Source of the DNA: Aedes albopictus
Lineage: Eukaryota; Arthropoda; Insecta; Diptera; Culicidae
DNA: 64,000 bases
Direction of reading: 5' to 3'
Assembly (NCBI RefSeq): GCF_035046485.1
Contig: NC_085137.1
Coordinates: forward strand, 250,889,233-250,953,232
In this document: positions 45,121 through 56,132 of the stretch, piece by piece
Position numbering within the stretch: position 1 is the first letter of the stretch
Layout of the letters: the number at the start of each line of letters is the position of its first letter
Notes under the pieces: generated by a model
Databases searched by the model: none
What the model saw: the letters and a program-made list of their open reading frames with translations, nothing else
Told to the model about the DNA's origin: nothing
Position numbers and translations under genes: made by a program

Positions 45121-46374
45121 TGTTTGATGCGATTAAACCGGTTAAGTTGCACAGATTCCGACTTGCAAACGGGTGTGGAATCGCCACAGTTACACCGGAA
45201 CGGGATAAAACGGTTGTTGAGATTTTTAAAACGGTGGAACTTCACTTTTGAAGCTGTTTACTTAGCAACTGTTATCGACACATTTCTCGCGTCTCTCACG
45301 TCTCACGTCTCAATCGGATATGGATCCGGATGGATGGCATCCGACGCCTCTGGTATGAACTCAACCGAAATTGTGCATGCCAGCCGCTGCGAAGTCGTGT
45401 GCGAAATTCGACTGTGATGATAATGAATTTCGGCCGAGTCTAAATGGGTGCAAATGTCGAAAATTATTAAATTAGGTGCGATTTGATCGTCAATTTCACC
45501 CCTTGGCAAACGAGGGCTCCATAAAATTAACCCAACAAAAGTGGTTTTCATCCTGTTTATCATGTTTTGCGAATAAGCAAGAGAAATTTGAAATCCTTGA
45601 CTTTATGCAAAAGGTTTCAGAGAGATTTACCCACCAGCTGCTTTGTTGGTTTTGAGTGGTGAATGGTACCCTTAACATCCCTAAAAAAGCGTGGAAGTTG
45701 GACCACCGATGAACCGACGTGACAGTGGTGTTTCAAAAGTGTCCCCCCCCCCCTAAATTTAACGGTCGACCAGCGAAGCGAGCGAACGCTTCTGTCAAAC
45801 CAGCGCAGACGCGAACCTTTTCCTATATGAACACACAGGGGTTTGGGGCCAAGCTATCAAATCAACGCGAACCGTTATAGAGGTGGCGGTAGTGTTCGGC
45901 AATTTTTCATCATGACGTCGAGGACAATAAATTTGAATTTGTTTGTTCAAGGTGTCACGTCGGTTCGTCAGTGGTTGGACGTCCTCTGCTGCACTGACTC
46001 AGTTGTTCCCTCCGTTCCCGTGCCTATAAGATCGGTGAACTGGTAGGTTCCAGCACCTGGAGAACCTTTCGGTCCGGGATTTGTATTGGCCACAAGCTAA
46101 GAGAAAGATGTGAACATAAGACGATCACAACGAAGACTCTTTTAAGCTGGGTTATCTACGGCAGTCGACGAGCAGCGGAAACCAATTTTCTGCACAGGCA
46201 GACGTATATCTGCATGAAACAAGAAGAATAGAGTATTCCCATGAAGCCATGGCTGAAAAGCTACTTCAACGGTTTAAATAATCCGAAACGTATCTAGTTT
46301 CTTCTGTTGTGGGTTGTGCAGAATCCCAAGAAACTCAGCAAAGTACTTAAGGGCTAGTGTGAGATTCAATGGCC
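45121..46374. other. No gene recognised
   Basis: Between the 5' end of the minus-strand LINE and the RTE remnant. CTCACGTCTCACGTCTCA short repeats at ~45295-45312 and a C-run near 45745. Open stretches of 60-97 codons have no motif. Confidence 0.35.
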
Positions 46375-46973
46375 ACGGTCGATATAGTATCGCTAAACAC
46401 AGGTCCTGATGGCCTGCTATGGTCCTTCGGAAAGTAGGGGGTTGGTTTCAGGCCCTACGAGCTAGCCACAAAAAACATTATACCGAAAAATCAGCAACAG
46501 AATAATACGAGCCGAGACCAACGGCAACGACCCCCGCGTACAAAAAGAACTTGCGATTGGAAACTCGGTACGTGGAACTGCCGCCATTTGGGAGCACCCG
46601 TATAGTCGTTGATCTACTGAAGGGCCGCGGGTTCGGGATCGTAGCGCCGCAAGACTAGATCCATGGTACGAACGTTTAGAGGTAACCATACCATTTACCA
46701 GAGCTGCGGCAACACACACGAGCTGGGAACAGCTTTCATCGTGATGGGTGCAGAGAAGCGTGATCGGTTGGTGGCCGATCAACGAAATAATGTGCAAGTT
46801 GAGGATCAAGGGCCGATTCTTCTACTTCAGCATAATAAACGTGCACACCTACAAACCTCACTCCGGAAGCACTGATGATGACAAGGACGCATTCTACGCG
46901 CAGCTCGGACACGGGTACGATAACTGCCCTAGACACGACGTCAAGATCATCATAGGACACCTAAACGCTTGTA

Positions 46974-47262
46974 CAGTAGACGTTCGATAACTGCAACATG
47001 TTTACGTTTCACTTAGCGAATAAAATTCGATAATTGCAACGACTGACAGACTTCAAAGAACTGTCAGTTGCTGCAGAATGCAGCCAATGTGCATACGAAA
47101 AACATCGCACTGCAACAAAAGTGCATGCGAAAAACATCGCATCGCTGTTGACGTTTCGTTTTGACGGATAGCGGTGCGATAACTGCAAAATTGTTGCACT
47201 TAGCGGACTTGCAATTAAAAAGCATTGCGGTTAAAGCGTTTGCACCGAGCGAACGTCTACTG
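46974..47262. mobile_element. TA-type MITE inside the RTE remnant
   Basis: Left end CAGTAGACGTTCGATAACTG and right end ...CGAACGTCTACTG pair over 13 bp. The left flank is TA (46972-46973). The right flank is hidden by the gap that starts at 47263. Interior repeats of GATAACTGCAA/GCATGCGAAAAACATCGCA type. Tc1/mariner-like by ends and target. Confidence 0.8.
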
Positions 47263-47285
47263 NNNNNNNNNNNNNNNNNNNNNNN
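47263..47285. other. Assembly gap (23 N)
   Basis: Run of N immediately after the right terminus of the MITE. The RTE coding similarity resumes right after it, so the hidden part is probably small or contains the duplicated TA plus a few bases. Confidence 0.98.
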
Positions 47286-47438
47286 AGCATTCGTTACACG
47301 CTCAGGTAGGCCAGCAGATAGAATTCAGACCGATGATTGGCGCCCACCAGATGACGAACGAAAACGGCCTACGCCTAATTGATTTCAACTGCCTCCAAAA
47401 ACATGGCCATACGTAGCACCTTTTTCCAACACACCATC

Positions 47439-47598
47439 GGGGCTGTTCATAAACCACGTAGACCAAATTTTGGCCATCTCAGACCCACCTCCCCCCCCCC
47501 CCCTCCCCCATTGTAGACTTTTGTCAATACAAAAAAAAAATGTATGGAGCGTAGTCCCCACTCCCCCCAAAAAGTCTATGCGGTGTATGAACGGCCCC
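47439..47598. mobile_element. 160-bp MITE with GGGGCTGTTCAT ends
   Basis: Left end GGGGCTGTTCATAAACCACG pairs with the right end (complement of GGGGCCGTTCATACACCGCA). Direct repeat ATC on both sides (47436-47438 and 47599-47601). The interior has a long C-run and a CTCCCCC-rich segment. Discounting the element plus one ATC joins the RTE endonuclease sequence without loss. Confidence 0.85.
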
Positions 47599-48179
47599 AT
47601 CCCTTTTTGTTACATTTGAAGATCACCACAGCAGACAGAATCGGCAACCACCACTTACTGATTGACGATCGGCACTTCTCCGACATTATCGACAACAGAA
47701 TCTCGAGGCAGCGTTGTCAGACAAGGGCGAGCTCGATGTGGTCCCTTTAGAAGACAGCTGCAGAATAGTAAAAGCAGCCATCAACGACGTAGCTGAGAGC
47801 ACCTTCGGGTACATGCAAGTAGTCGACGAAATGAATGGTTCAACAAGAAGTGCAGAGCGATTTTTCGCGGCTCTGTTTCAGAGAGAAACCGGCCTAAAAC
47901 AGGCTGCTGGTCTAAGCCAACGGCAGCCTCCGGGGTGTGCACTCACGGCCTCTTTTGGGACCGGATCTCTGGGCGAACGGATGGAGGGGAAGCTTTCGAA
48001 GGCGGGAACCTAACTCGTAACAAGGTACTTATACGGTCAAACAGTTTATTGATCCTTTTGGATGGATTCCAGGTTCTAATCGTGGCAGTGTGGGCGGTGG
48101 ACCATGGCGAGGCAAAAACGGCGGTGGCTGGACAGATGGGCATTGGGCACGTGAGTAGTAGCAATAAATAGGCCGTGGG

Positions 48180-48540
48180 CTTCTGACCCACGGGGTGCGA
48201 TGACTTCGTCCCGAAGAGACCGACCCGTAATGGCCGAGCGCTTGGTTACTGGCAGCGTGGGTGGTGTGTAACGGTTGAACCACAACGGCGATGGCGGAGT
48301 TTCTGACCTACGTGTTGCGACGACGGCTTCGTCCCGAAGAAGCCGGCCCGGAATGGTCAGACGCTTGGCAGCGGGCGGCGTGGGTGGTGGACAACGGCGG
48401 GTCGACAGCGGCGGTTACTGGCCAGGTTAGCGGCGTTAATCGCGACCAAGGCCGTGGTTTCTAGCCCACGTGGTGTGCCAACTTTGTTTCGAGGAAAAAG
48501 GCCCGGGATGGCCGGGCGCTGGACAACTAGTTTGAGAGGG
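48180..48540. repeat. GC-rich diverged tandem repeats
   Basis: Three imperfect copies of a block of the type ACCCACGTGGTGCGATGACT, TTCGTCCCGAAGA, GCCCGGAATGGCCGAGCGCT start near 48196, 48307 and 48467. A related block (TTTCTGACCCACACGGGATG, TGTGGCCGGAAGCTTG) sits at ~49795-49865. It may be the untranslated part of a retroelement. Confidence 0.45.
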
Positions 48541-48795
48541 CTACAACTGTAACTACCGATAGGACGCTCCACGCGTCCTGTGGTATCAGCGTCCATACGC
48601 CCAGGCCAGCTCACCTTTGAAGTCCCTCAGGGTCGGCATTGATCAGGGGAAAATTCGAGCAATCCTACACTTACCTGCCAACTGAATTTAGCGGAACAAG
48701 GGAAAGACCAAGCAGACTGGTAGGGAAATTAATCTCTCGTTTTTGGAATCCAAAGGGATCGAGTTGATTTTTTATTCTACTATATTGATATCTGG

Positions 48796-49212
48796 GTGTG
48801 TGGGTTAGTATCTACAAACATCATTTTTATCTTCTTCATTGGGGCCCATTGCGGTGAGGTAGAGGGAGAGGAGACGGTGACATACCTGCCAGAGCACGTG
48901 GTCGGCGTCAACACGATGATAGCCGGAGCGAGCGCCGAGACGGTGGCGCTTCGGGTGAAGGGATGGGTTCGGAACCGATGGTCGACAGCATGTTTGGTGG
49001 CCGACGGCGTCGCGTCGGAGGGCGGCTGGATTGACAGTGGCGCTTCACGAGATGTGCACCGTAATCACAAGGTGAGGCTCGCGTACCGGAGTAGGGTGGC
49101 CCAAGACTTGGTGGTGATCCGTTCCGAAAGATTTGTCCGGCTAACTTCACGTTTGATAGCAATGGATCGGGTGCTAATTCCAAAGAATACGTTTCGGGTG
49201 TGTAATGGCTGA
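48796..49212 (+). CDS. Unrecognised GC-rich open reading frame (138 codons)
   Basis: GC content is well above the surroundings. The N-terminal ~20 residues are hydrophobic (STNIIFIFFIGAH), followed by EGEETVTYLPEHVVGV and the motif GGWIDSGASRDVH, which superficially resembles the DSGAS active site of copia-type aspartic proteases, though the flanking residues do not follow the usual pattern. A competing open frame exists on the minus strand (48908-49288). Whether it codes is unknown; it lies in decayed repeat sequence. Confidence 0.2.
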   Translation: MCGLVSTNIIFIFFIGAHCGEVEGEETVTYLPEHVVGVNTMIAGASAETVALRVKGWVRNRWSTACLVADGVASEGGWIDSGASRDVHRNHKVRLAYRSRVAQDLVVIRSERFVRLTSRLIAMDRVLIPKNTFRVCNG

Positions 49213-50040
49213 CCCGCGAATCTGGTTTAGGAGGTCTCCGACCTCTGGAGCACTTGCCAGTCCGAAAATAGTCCGAACGCTGGAGCACTTGTCACCTCGA
49301 AAATCGCACAAACTTCGTCGCGAACTTCTCGTTCGCTTGCTATCCCGAAAACGACTGCCCTTGATTCCACCTTCCCGTTTTGCTCCTCAAATCCTCTCTC
49401 CAGAAAACCTTCTCCTCCTCCTTCTTCTAACCCCCCCCCCTTCCGTTGATCCTTATTTCTTTATCATTCTTCATCCCGGATTTAGTGTTTATACATATTA
49501 ATTTTGTTCCCTTTTCTAACCTTTTTGATAATCAGTCGGGGGACATACATTGGGAATTCATAGCAAATTTGAATTCAATTTTATATTGGAGCAGGGGTTC
49601 CCAAATTATTATTTTTTTCACTAACAATACTAACAACTATTATAACAATTTTTAATTTTACTAACATTTATCCTTACAGCGTTTTTTGTATTATTTTTAC
49701 CAAAGACAAAACTACTAACAAATACAATAACAAAAAAACATTTGCTTGGTTTCCCGTTGTTGCCGTTATTGCCGGAAATACAACCAACCGGCAGATTTCT
49801 GACCCACACGGGATGGGGGTTACTATGACCCGGAAAAACCAGCTCTTGTGGCCGGAAGCTTGATTACTCGCGCCGCACCGGTCTGCTTTTACAGGGCAAC
49901 AACGATCCCTGTGAATGGTAACCGGCGAACAGATAGCTTGACAGGGCACGTGGAAGCCGTGCTCGTACGGGACAGATGCTGGAGCCTTACAATGGCTACT
50001 TGGAGTGGCACGATAACCAGCAAGATTGGCACTCGTGGAG
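49213..50040. other. No gene recognised; insertion-site flank of BEL copy 2
   Basis: C-run at ~49430, AT-rich 49500-49740, then a block related to the 48.2-kb repeats. It ends in TGGAG, the target duplication of the BEL element. Confidence 0.4.
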
Positions 50041-50337
50041 TGTTAAGAATAGGTTTAATTTTGAATCACCCTAATTGTAAATTCGCTCTCACTTCTCTTC
50101 ACACAACGATAAACCTCTCTGATCATCTATCCATCCGATAGGTGAGCGAAAGCAAATAGTTCTACTCACTTCGTATCCCCAAACGTGCTCTGTGCGTATC
50201 ATATAGCCAGTATAGAATAGCCAGGCCTGCCAGTTCAAACCCGATCGCCGAACCGCTTAGATCATTGGTATCTTCTCGCAAATAAACGTACCCCTTTCAA
50301 ATTCCGATACCGAGCCAATCGAGTTTCATTTCGTACA
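50041..50337 (+). repeat. 5' LTR of BEL copy 2
   Basis: Begins TGTTAAGAATAGG and ends TTTCGTACA; 297 bp, matching 58587-58883 with no difference by eye. Contains CAAATAAACG as possible polyadenylation region. Confidence 0.95.
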
Positions 50338-50345
50338 TAAAAAAT

Positions 50346-50364
50346 TGGTCCTTCGAGCCGGATT
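50346..50364 (+). promoter_or_regulatory. Primer-binding site, tRNA-Tyr type
   Basis: TGGTCCTTCGAGCCGGATT starts 8 bases after the LTR. It is complementary to a tRNA 3' end reading AATCCGGCTCGAAGGACCA, which is the usual 3' end of eukaryotic tRNA-Tyr. Confidence 0.75.
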
Positions 50365-51598
50365 GATTGGCCTCGGTATAATCGCGTAGTTTTCGGTTCG
50401 CGTGTGAGCAGCTGCTTCTCGTGAAAATAGTGTTCAAATCAGGGTTGAAAAAATCTCATTCAATTGAATGAATTTCTGCTGAACTGAATGCTTTTGACAT
50501 TCATTTTCAGCTCCGCTGTGAGATACTTGAAAGTGAACGCAGAAAAATTCAACTACATTGTGGAGGTAATGACTGCACCATCCTCAACACACGCTCTGCG
50601 CTGATGGATGCTTCAATTCAACACCGGCCGCATGAATGCGACTCGCCCATAAGCAAACGTGGTGAATTTTTGTCGTTTGAGTGCCGGTCACAGGAAAAAT
50701 GTTGCTTTTGAACCTCGCTGTCTCCCCGGTGTGAGCGAAGAGAGAATTTTTATTCTCTTTTCAATTGTCTCCGTGAAGGACAGGGGCTTCAACGTCAGAT
50801 GCAGTGTGGTGAAAAGACAAAAACAAAAACTCACGTTCGTTGGAAGCTTCGGATTTTTTGCAACCGTGGTTCAAATCGTCGCAAATCCCGGTGTCGCGGT
50901 AAACTCAGTTTCGCATCGGTCGAAAGTAAGATACCGCGAACGGAATCGTTGATTGTCGTACCGCGTGCGCGTGAGTGTAGTTGAGGTTAAGTGTCGAGAA
51001 GAACCCAAGCTCACCGTAGCTTAAAGTGAAAACTTGGAAATTGAACGAAAAAATATCAAATCATATCCAAAAGTGTAACCGCATTGATCAGAAAATCAGT
51101 GAAAGTGCATTTGTGACCAACAGAAAGTGTACATAGCACCAAAGCGTGACTCGAGCTGACCGCGTGGTCAGCAGATAGCGTGGCGTCGTGTCGGTCCATA
51201 CAACTGGATCGGAAAGAATAGCCGCCAGCACAAAGGCCAAGCCCCGTCGGCCCACCGCCGCGCGCTTCACTGCCGCGCGCTTCACCGCCGCGCGTCGCAC
51301 CACGGCGCTGCCCGTCACACTGCACTGTTGCAGATAGATGAGGTAAGCGAGTAGAAGCATACGACTAACCCCTTGCGCAAAACGAAGCAATCGCAGAGAG
51401 AATTTGAGCGCTTTTTTGAGAGCTTAGAGCTGAGTGTTGATGATTAGCGCACGCTTGCACGCCGGACTAACACGAGGTGGTGGATTGATTTCTCGTGGCG
51501 TGAGCGAGCAGAGCTGTTGGTGGTTTTACATCGAAACCGAACCGTTATTCGAACGTTTTTTGAGCTTTTTGTGGGTTTGACAGTACTGAATCGGAACA
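50365..51598 (+). promoter_or_regulatory. Long 5' leader of BEL copy 2
   Basis: About 1.2 kb without a long plausible frame between primer site and gag ATG. Open stretches at 50659-50952 (+) and 51056-51390 (-) have no motif. CCGCGCGCTTCACTGCCGCG-type short repeats lie near 51260-51300. Confidence 0.6.
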
Positions 51599-52546
51599 AT
51601 GGCCCCTGATTTGCGAGCATTGGACAAACAAGAGCGGTTTTGCTTCGACACGTTGAACAACGTGGTCAAATTTATTAATGACTACGATGAAGCGCGAGAT
51701 AAGGGTCAGATCGCGGGTTGGATGGATCGCTTGGAGGGGCTTTTTGAGAACTTTTTGAAGATTCGCTTAGAAATTGATTTGCTGCAGGATGATGAATCGC
51801 CAACTGCAGACGAAGATGAAAAGCTTAGTCGTGCCTCACGTGATCGGTTTGAAAAGATCTACGTGCAGGTGAAAGGTTTTCTCGTAAATGCTGAACGCAC
51901 AGCTAACGCGGTGCCCTCCACCAGTGCAGGTGCGGGTTCACATGTCAATCGCGACAATCCAATGGCTCGGATAAAGCTTCCCGAAGTCAAGCTTCCTTCC
52001 TTCAGCGGATCAGTCACTGAGTGGCTGACTTTTCGAGACACGTTCAAGAGTCTCATCGATTACAATCCAAATCTTTCTGATGTGGACAAATTTTCCTATC
52101 TTGTCGCATCATTGAGAGGGGAAGCTAAGCGGGTTGTCGAGCCTATCGACATTACTGATGCCAACTATGCCATTGCTTGGCAGTCTCTGACAAAGCGCTT
52201 CGATAACAAAAAGCTTGTGGTTAAAACCTATATAGATGCGTTTCTTTCCGTCGAACCCCTGAAGCGGGAAAGTTACGAATCCCTTTCTCGACTGATTGAC
52301 GACTTCGAACGAAATCTGCAGATGATTGAGAAAATGAACATCGACACCCAGGGTTGGAGTGTGTTGCTGGCTCACATCGTGTGCTCTCGTCTCGACACTG
52401 CAACGCTCAAGCAGTGGGAAAAGCATCACAAATCGACAGACGTTCCCCGGTACGAGGTGCTCATCGATTTCCTACGTTCCCATTGCATTGTTCTCCAGTC
52501 AATCGCGCCTGGGAAAGCGCGGGCCTCTGATCCCCCCCCAATCTGA
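51599..52546 (+). CDS. BEL/Pao Gag (capsid-like, DUF1759 region)
   Basis: N-terminal part of the Gag-Pol polyprotein that forms the particle shell. The ATG at 51599 has good context (ACAATGGCC). Residues ~120-300 carry the conserved gag block: IKLPEVKLPSFSG, VTEWLTFRDTFKSLI, DKFSYLVASLRGEAKRVV, YAIAWQSLTKRFDNKKLV and LLAHIVCSRLD, matching the DUF1759 family typical of BEL/Pao. The frame ends prematurely at 52546 because of an 8-C run (52532-52539). In the next frame the sequence continues at once into zinc knuckles, so a single polyprotein frame was the ancestral state. Confidence 0.9.
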   Translation: MAPDLRALDKQERFCFDTLNNVVKFINDYDEARDKGQIAGWMDRLEGLFENFLKIRLEIDLLQDDESPTADEDEKLSRASRDRFEKIYVQVKGFLVNAERTANAVPSTSAGAGSHVNRDNPMARIKLPEVKLPSFSGSVTEWLTFRDTFKSLIDYNPNLSDVDKFSYLVASLRGEAKRVVEPIDITDANYAIAWQSLTKRFDNKKLVVKTYIDAFLSVEPLKRESYESLSRLIDDFERNLQMIEKMNIDTQGWSVLLAHIVCSRLDTATLKQWEKHHKSTDVPRYEVLIDFLRSHCIVLQSIAPGKARASDPPPI

Positions 52547-54913
52547 TCCAGCGCGTGTGCCGAAGATCAAGGTTAGCAGCGTGCATTCCGTCGTTAATTC
52601 CCCTCAAAAGCCATGCTGTTTCTGTGATCAGTCTGCCCACTCGCCGTTCAAATGTGATGTGTTCCGCAAGCTGGCCGTTTCCGAACGGTACGATTTGGTG
52701 AAGAAAAGGAGTCTCTGCATCAACTGCCTGTCCGCTGATCACCAGGTTAGGAACTGCGCATCCGGTGCCTGCCGCGTCTGCAGTCAAAAGCATCACACGA
52801 TGCTCCACCAACAAGCTCCCATTCGCAATCCTCCCCAACCACAGGGTCCCAAACCAAACTCAAGCCAGCCCTCCACAAATCAGACTCAATCTCAACCTCA
52901 AATCGCTTCAACTACGTCGTCCAACGCAAATAAGTCTTCCTCGCCATCTATCGTCCCTGACGAACAGACACCATCCACGAGTGCCCTTAGTCATTGCTCC
53001 ACCTCCTCGGTTGCCAACGTCCGCCGAATTCCATCAACCGTTTTGCTGCAGACGGCGCTCGTGAAGGTCATCGATTCGTCGAAAAACACCCTGTGGGCTA
53101 GAGCGTTGCTCGATCCCGCCTCGCAGCTGAACATAATTTCCGAAAGCTTGGCCCAACGATTGCAAGTGCAACGGGTCAAGGAACACCACATCGTCGGGGG
53201 AATCGAACAATCCTCTACTCCGTCCACACACTCTGTCGTAGTCCACATCCAGTCGCATTGCTGCCGTTTTCGTACCCAGCTTAAGTTCCACGTGCTGCCT
53301 GCTGTGACACGTGAACTTCCTTCGAATAGCATCGACGTAGACGAATGGAATTGGCCTACCGGAGTAATCCTGGCAGATCCCCAATTCAACAAACCAGCAG
53401 CAGTGGATATGATTATCGGAGTGGATGCGTATTATGATATGCTTCTCGATGGACTGATTCGCCTAGGCCCCGGACGGCCTGTGTTGCAGAATACCTTGCT
53501 GGGTTGGGTCGTCTCCGGTCGGGCTGGTAATAGCCGACCAGATCCCGAAATTGTTAGCATCGTTCACGTTTGCAGCACGGACGGGCTCGAACAGCAGTTG
53601 TCCAGATTTTGGGAACTTGAATCCTGTCAGTCCTCCAGCACATTGTCCGTAGAAGAATCGACTTGTGAGGCTCACTTCGTCGCCACTACCACGAGAGCTG
53701 AGTCCGGTAGATTCGTTGTCCAACTTCCGAAGAAACCCTCCATTCTATCGCAGATGGGGAACTCGTATGATATCGCCAAACGTCGGTTCCTATCCGTGGA
53801 ACGCCGATTACAAGCCAAACTCCAACTGAAGACAGCTTACTCCGCTTTCATCGAGGAATACCGAATCCTTGGACACATGAAGGAAGTAGTAGATGTTAGT
53901 CAGCCCACACCGTATCGCCCGTATTATCTTCCACACCACTGCATCGAACGTCCCGACAGCGTAACCACGAAGCTTCGCGTAGTTTTCGACGCGTCTTGCG
54001 TCACGGACACCAACGTTTCTCTGAACAACGCGCTGATGGTGGGACCCACCGTCCAAGATGACCTCTTCTCGTTGATCCTGCGGTGGCGAACCCATCGATA
54101 CGTGATTATTGCGGACATCGAAAAAATGTACCGCCAGATTCAGGTGCATCCTTCAGACCAGTGTCTGCAACGGATTCTTTGGAGAGATGATCCGTCGGAG
54201 CCGATTCGCATTTTCGAGCTCTCCACGGTAACGTATGGCACTTCTTCAGCGCCGTATCTAGCCACCCGCTGTCTGAAAGAACTCTCCGTGATAGGCCGTC
54301 AGTCTCATCCTCTCGCTGCCAAAGTCGTAGATGAAGACTTTTATATGGACGATCTCTTTACCGGAAGCAAGACCATTCGATCTGGAAGGGTCTTGTGCAC
54401 GCAGCTCCTTCAGCTTCTGCATTCCGCTGGATTTCCACTGCGCAAATGGTCGTCCAATTCTCCGGAGATTCTCTCGCATATTCCTGAGGCACTACGTGAT
54501 GAACGAACCGTATTGGGCCTCGATCCAGGAGCTTCCATCAAAACTCTCGGGCTTAGGTGGGAGCCAGCTTCCGATTGCTTCGGCTTCCACGTTCCAAAAT
54601 GGAAGCAAGACATTTGCGTTTCCAAGCGGCAAGTGGTTTCCGATTCTTCGAGCCTTTTTGATCCGCTCGGCTTCATAGGCCCAGTTATCGTAGTTGCCAA
54701 GTTGTTCGTGTAGGACCTCTGGCGAAGCAAGCGTTCCTGGGACGAGCCGCTAGAAGACGGACTCCAACAAAGCTGGCTGCAATTTCGGTCCGAACTTGCG
54801 GCAATCGAGACAATTATCGTTCCTCGTTGGGCCGTCCCAATCGTCGATCCAACTTCCATCGAATTACAGGGTTTTTGTGATGCCTCCGAAAGGGCTTATG
54901 GGGCATGCATCTA
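52540..54913 (+). pseudogene. BEL/Pao Gag-Pol: zinc knuckles, protease, RT, RNase H N-part
   Basis: Continues the polyprotein one base out of phase from gag. In order: zinc knuckles CCFCDQSAHSPFKC and CINCLSADHQVRNC (both CX2CX4HX4C) and a third CRVCSQKHH (~52.6-52.8 kb); retropepsin-like RALLDPASQLNII (~53.1 kb); RT with VVFDASC, NNALMVGPTVQDDL, IADIEKMYRQIQVH, ELSTVTYGTSSAPYLATR and catalytic YMDD (~54.34 kb); connection KTLGLRWEP and DPLGFIGPV. An amber TAG at 54711-54713 interrupts; the same frame continues to GFCDASERAYGAC of RNase H, where a MITE is inserted at 54914. Confidence 0.9.
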
Positions 54914-56130
54914 CACTCCCGTTCAAAAGTTTGGGGTCACCCCCTCAAAAACATGTCATTTTTTTAGGCCCATATCTCCGCCAATTTGCGTCCGATTTTG
55001 AAACCCTAGGTTTCATTCAAAAGATAATAAGTCAAAGAAACTTTGAACATGATTTAAAAGAAACTTTTTTAACAAATTTTGTATGTAAACTTAACCCAAA
55101 GTTGCCAAATTTTCTAAAAAATGAATATAAACTTACGGCAGTGTCGCTGGAAGTTGGGTCGACCAAATTTTAAGATGAGAGCGGTAATATGACCCATTTT
55201 CTATTAGCTTTCAACTGCTTTTTACAGAACTTAGCAAAAAAATCTAGAAAAAAAGTTATTAAGTAAATTAATCCTTGATGTCATCGACCAAAAGTTTGGG
55301 GTTACCCCTCAAAATGATGTATCGGTCAAAAGTTTGGGGTCACTATCGTAAAACATGGAAAAGTGATTTGTTGATATCTTCGTCATCTATAGTTCAATTT
55401 TAATTCTTTTTGGCTCATTTCAAAGATAATTAACTAAATTTACGTTTGATGTCTTTAACTTAACGTATTTAATGATTTTTGTATATAAAAATGTTATGTA
55501 AAGTTAGCACATTTTACCCCGCTTCAAAAAATGAGGCAACTTTACGTTAAGTTTTAGTATGTAAATTTCAACAAATATGTGTGGTTCAATGTCTATGCAG
55601 TAAGTATCATTTATTTTGTTTCAAATAAGCCAAGTAGAATTAAAATTGAATGAAAGATGACAAAGATATCAACAAATCACTTTTCCATGTTTTACGATAG
55701 TGACCCCAAACTTTTGACCGATACATCATTTTGAGGGGTGACCCCAAACTTTTGGTCGATGACATCAAGGATTAATTTACTTAATAACTTTTTTTTCTAG
55801 ATTTTTTAGCTAAGTTCTGTAAAAAGCAGTTGAAAGCTAATAGAAAATAGGTCATATTACCGCTCTCATCTTGAAATTTGGTCGACCCAACTTCCAGCGA
55901 CACTGCCGTAAGTTTATATTCATTTTTTAGAAAATTTGGCAACTTTGGGTTAAGTTTACATACAAATTTTTTTGAAAAAGTTTCTTTTAAATCATGTTCA
56001 AAGTTTCTTTGACTTATTATCTTTTGAATGAAACCTAGGGTTTTGAAATCGGACGCAAATTGGCGGAGATATGGGCCTAAAAAAATGACATGTTTTTGAG
56101 GGGGTGACCCCAAACTTTTGAACGGGAGTG
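54914..56130. mobile_element. Fold-back MITE (1.22 kb), TA target, in BEL RNase H
   Basis: Perfect long inverted ends starting CACTCCCGTTCAAAAGTTTG, flanked by TA at 54912-54913 and 56131-56132. The arms are nearly identical complements for ~500 bp each around a ~200-bp AT-rich core, with the internal motif CAAAAGTTTGGGGTCAC repeated in both orientations. No transposase. Discounting element plus one TA leaves the pol frame in register. Confidence 0.95.
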
Positions 56131-56132
56131 TA

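Larger units (their letters stand above)
46375..48010 (+). pseudogene. RTE-type LINE remnant (JAM1-like endonuclease)
   Basis: The non-coding lead resembles the 5' part of mosquito RTE elements (CTGATGGCCTGCTATGGTCC; GGTTTCAGGCCCTACGAGCT). Endonuclease follows in pieces: KLGTWNCRHLG, GNTHELGTAF, RLRIKGRFFYFSI-like and HSGSTDDDKDAFYAQL (46.6-46.9 kb), DVKIIIGHLNA (GDLNA block), NENGLRLIDF (~47.36 kb), LLIDDRHFSDIID (~47.66 kb), and a decayed C-terminal piece to ~48010. Several frame changes, two inserted MITEs and an assembly gap. The RTE call is firm from motif style; JAM1 identity is from recognition only. Confidence 0.7.

Noticed and set aside
51056..51390. 89-100 codon minus-strand frames in the BEL leader
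   Set aside because: They arise from a small CCGCGCGCTTCAC-type tandem; no domain.
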